The notes beneath the pieces are model-generated. The model did no database searches, was not told where the DNA came from, and worked only from the letters and a program-made list of their open reading frames with translations. A stretch of 7,344 bases of DNA from JASEGV01 sp947085285 (GTDB lineage: Bacteria > Bacteroidota > Ignavibacteria > UBA10030 > BY39), in NCBI GenBank assembly GCA_947085285.1, contig CAMTVZ010000179.1, positions 1 to 7,344 of the forward strand, in the 5' to 3' direction. Positions within the stretch are counted from its first letter, which is position 1, and each line of letters starts with the position of its first letter. The translations under genes were made by a program, and so were the position numbers. Shown piece after piece: positions 5,926-7,344 of the stretch.

Positions 5926-6492
5926 TTGAGAATTCAGTTAACACTTAAAGCATTAGAAAAAAGTCCCACTATCCCGACAAACTACCAATATCCTTTATCA
6001 GCTGCGATTTACAAAATACTAAATCAAGCCGAACCTCAATTCGCAGAATTGCTGCATAGCAAAGGATATCCGACTGGACATAACCAACGATTTAAATATT
6101 TTACATTCTCAAAATTGTTTTTTAAGTATCCTGCAAAGGTAAATAAGAATGTTTTATTATTGGACAGTACAAATCAACCATTCCTCTTAATATCATCACC
6201 ACCGAGTGATAAAGAAATGAAATTTGAGGTAGATAAAGATTATGTAGTAAGAAGAGGCGGCGAAAACAACGTATCGAAGCTAATCAGAATAAAAAAAGGC
6301 GAGCCTGAAGAAACTAATGCCAGAGGTTTCATAGCACCTTTTGTTCTGAGCGGCTCTTTGGAATTAATTAAATTGGCTTATCAATGCGGTATAGGTGAAA
6401 AAAATTCAATGAGGTTTGGTATGTTTGAGGCGATTCATTCTGCACCCCCCCCGAAGACGGATAAAAAAATCACAAACTGGAGTTCAAATTGA
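5926..6492 (+). CDS. cas6: Cas6-type CRISPR pre-crRNA endoribonuclease, probably internally deleted
   Basis: Cas6 cuts CRISPR precursor RNA within each repeat. The N-terminal ferredoxin-like part is clear: MRIQLTLKA, then NYQYPLSAAIYKIL (19-32), FAELLHSKGY (39-48) and KYFTFSKLFF (57-66). Y29, H44 and K46 lie where the catalytic Tyr/His/Lys of characterised Cas6 enzymes are found. The C-terminal part is also clear: a VDKDYVVRRGG...SKLIRIKKG block (102-124), ETNARGF (129-135) and the glycine-rich RNA-binding loop GIGEKNSMRFG (155-165). Between ISSPP and MKFEV (about residue 90-99) the family normally has roughly 70-85 further residues; here the protein is 188 instead of about 240-270, an in-frame loss. 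The tail after residue 170 follows a run of eight C (6445-6452) and looks extra. The start is TTG because MRIQL matches family starts; the ATG at 5901 is in another frame and stops after 15 codons. Activity is doubtful. Confidence 0.82.
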   Translation: MRIQLTLKALEKSPTIPTNYQYPLSAAIYKILNQAEPQFAELLHSKGYPTGHNQRFKYFTFSKLFFKYPAKVNKNVLLLDSTNQPFLLISSPPSDKEMKFEVDKDYVVRRGGENNVSKLIRIKKGEPEETNARGFIAPFVLSGSLELIKLAYQCGIGEKNSMRFGMFEAIHSAPPPKTDKKITNWSSN

Positions 6493-7109
6493 AAACGACC
6501 AATAAAAAACGAAGACGTTGGCTCCCCGAAGAGACATTAAAGTTAAAACAAATCTATTCCAAATGGGGACCTTCCTATGCTGCCGAGCAGTTAGGACGGC
6601 CTTATGGCACTATATGCTTGAAAGCACATAACTTGGGACTTGTCTTTCAGGCACATCGTTTTTGGACGAAGGAGGAAGTTGACTTCATACGTAGTTGGTA
6701 TGGTAAGATGAAAATTCGAGAGATTGCACAGAAACTTCAGCGACAACCATATGTTGTATATACGAAAGTAAAACTTCTTGGATTGAAAGAGGAGGATGGA
6801 AAGTATAGGCGTTGGACAAAGGATGAAGATAATTTCGTGCGTCAATGGTATGGTAAGATGAAAATTCGAGAGATTGCACAGAAACTTGGACGAACAACGC
6901 ATACAATTTATACGAGAGCTTTAATACTCGGAATTAACAAGAGGAAAAGAAAGTGCTGGACTGAAGACGATAATGAATTTCTGCGACACAACTACCTTAC
7001 GATGCGCTGTAAGCAAATCGCACAGCATCAGGGACGAACATTATATTCTATTTATAAACACGCGTATAACCTGCGATTGCGAAAATATTCAAAATACAAA
7101 ATGGAATAG
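6489..7109 (+). CDS. Protein of four tandem Myb/SANT-like helix-turn-helix repeats
   Basis: A 206-residue basic protein made almost only of four repeats of 48-50 residues, each starting with a conserved tryptophan (W11, W59, W109, W157). The pattern is W-x-x-E/D-E/D...L/F-I/V-R-x-x-Y...I-A-x-x-L-G-R-x-x-x-x-I-Y-x-K/R-A-x-x-L-G-L, that of Myb/SANT or related three-helix DNA-binding domains found in phage and bacterial accessory proteins. Repeats 2 and 3 share YGKMKIREIAQKL exactly; repeats 1 and 4 are more diverged. There is no catalytic domain, so the protein probably binds extended DNA or RNA as a multi-contact array. It starts with TTG that overlaps the cas6 stop (TTGA, 6489-6492), so it should be co-translated with cas6. 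I know of no defined role for such a protein with Cas6; a regulatory or structural role is inference. Confidence 0.75.
   Translation: MKTTNKKRRRWLPEETLKLKQIYSKWGPSYAAEQLGRPYGTICLKAHNLGLVFQAHRFWTKEEVDFIRSWYGKMKIREIAQKLQRQPYVVYTKVKLLGLKEEDGKYRRWTKDEDNFVRQWYGKMKIREIAQKLGRTTHTIYTRALILGINKRKRKCWTEDDNEFLRHNYLTMRCKQIAQHQGRTLYSIYKHAYNLRLRKYSKYKME
6696..6887 (+). repeat. Direct repeat of 42 identical bases, period 150
   Basis: Bases 6696-6737 recur unchanged at 6846-6887, encoding WYGKMKIREIAQKL in repeats 2 and 3 of the Myb-like protein. Identity at every synonymous site over 42 bases, while flanking repeat sequence differs, suggests recent duplication or gene conversion of a 50-codon unit. Confidence 0.9.
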
Positions 7110-7149
7110 ATTAACTGTTTTTCGTGGGTATTATGATAACGGTCGGTCA

Positions 7150-7185
7150 GTTGTAGTTTGCTTTCAAGATTTTTATATGTTATAG
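7150..7185 (+). repeat. Single CRISPR-repeat-like sequence (orphan)
   Basis: The first 18 bases, GTTGTAGTTTGCTTTCAA, resemble the 5' end of long Bacteroidota CRISPR repeats as I remember them (GTTGTGATTTGCTTTCAA...). The next bases, GATTTTTATATGTTATAG, are AT-rich and less similar. No second copy occurs in this window, so there is no array here. It lies 41 bases after the end of the cas6-linked gene. It may be a degenerate last repeat, a leader-side remnant, or chance. The exact 3' end is uncertain. Confidence 0.3.
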
Positions 7186-7247
7186 GCCAGTAGAAATGTC
7201 AGGTTAAAGGTAACAAAATTAAGCCCGGATTGTTCATTAGGAAAAAA

Positions 7248-7268
7248 TTCTAATGACCGTCATTAGAA
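7248..7268. repeat. Perfect 10-base inverted repeat
   Basis: TTCTAATGAC (7248-7257) and GTCATTAGAA (7259-7268) are perfect arms around a single C. A third copy of the core, CATTAG, lies at 7235-7240 and could pair with the left arm instead. The one-base centre fits a dimeric protein-binding site better than an RNA hairpin. Confidence 0.6.
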
Positions 7269-7278
7269 AATAAAGGAA

Positions 7279-7330
7279 CTAATTCATTATTTATCAATCA
7301 GTTACAGTTATTGATTGGTTAGTGAATTAG
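7279..7330. repeat. Nested inverted repeats at the right edge
   Basis: Outer arms CTAATTCA (7279-7286) and TGAATTAG (7323-7330) enclose inner arms CAATCA (7295-7300) and TGATTG (7312-7317) with an 11-base loop. Apart from these repeats and the CRISPR-like segment, I see no gene, promoter or RNA gene in the 235 bases from 7110 to the end of the window. Confidence 0.45.
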
Positions 7331-7344
7331 CCAATGAATGTGTA

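Noticed and set aside
5901..5948. ATG at 5901 as the cas6 start
   Set aside because: It is in a different frame and stops after 15 codons; TTG at 5926 gives the family-like MRIQLTL start.
6445..6452. Run of eight C as a phase-variable switch joining cas6 to the next gene
   Set aside because: In the frame of the downstream gene a TAA lies at 6462-6464, so slippage would not create a fusion.
6591..6906. Minus-strand frames under the Myb-repeat gene
   Set aside because: Their internal repetition merely mirrors the repeats of the plus-strand gene; composition is not protein-like.
7110..7344. A CRISPR array
   Set aside because: Only one repeat-like sequence is present; no regularly spaced second copy could be found on either strand.

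Overview
The window looks like chromosomal DNA from an AT-rich member of the Bacteroidota/Chlorobiota/Ignavibacteria group (FCB superphylum). This is inferred from a large secreted sortilin-like BNR-repeat protein of the kind common there, from weak or absent Shine-Dalgarno sequences, from tight ATGA-overlapping gene junctions, and from a Bacteroidota-style MerR regulator and small GIY-YIG protein. No rRNA or other direct taxonomic marker is present.

Layout. (1) Positions 1-2835, minus strand: a lipoprotein gene followed, with an 11-base overlap, by the 5' 783 codons of a secreted beta-propeller protein that runs off the left edge. (2) A short divergent spacer, about 2875-2986. (3) Positions 2987-5317, plus strand: a compact operon of a four-helix membrane protein, a 91-residue conserved-looking protein, a HAD phosphatase, acpS (holo-ACP synthase), a possible 27-codon linking ORF, and a MerR regulator. 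Spacings are 1 base or 4-base overlaps throughout. (4) Positions 5323-5790: the most unusual region. An intact tRNA-Pro(GGG) gene is preceded by a GIY-YIG endonuclease-like ORF whose last codons lie inside the tRNA. Upstream of the ORF is a second, broken copy of the 5' half of the same tRNA, interrupted by two short GC-rich inserts, one of which contains a perfect 18-base palindrome. A strong 13-bp stem terminator follows the tRNA. (5) Positions 5845-7109: a Cas6-type CRISPR RNA endonuclease gene that appears to have lost an internal block, overlapping by 4 bases (TTGA) a gene for a protein of four Myb/SANT-like DNA-binding repeats. No other cas genes are in view. (6) Positions 7110-7344: non-coding, with one sequence resembling the start of a Bacteroidota CRISPR repeat and a cluster of inverted repeats.

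How it fits together. The acpS operon is ordinary housekeeping (activation of acyl carrier protein) with small companions of unknown role. The tRNA-Pro/GIY-YIG arrangement is best explained as a small nuclease-encoding mobile element that inserted in a tRNA gene and left a complete tRNA downstream. The cas6/Myb pair with an orphan repeat-like sequence looks like either the remnant of a CRISPR locus or the edge of one continuing past the right end.
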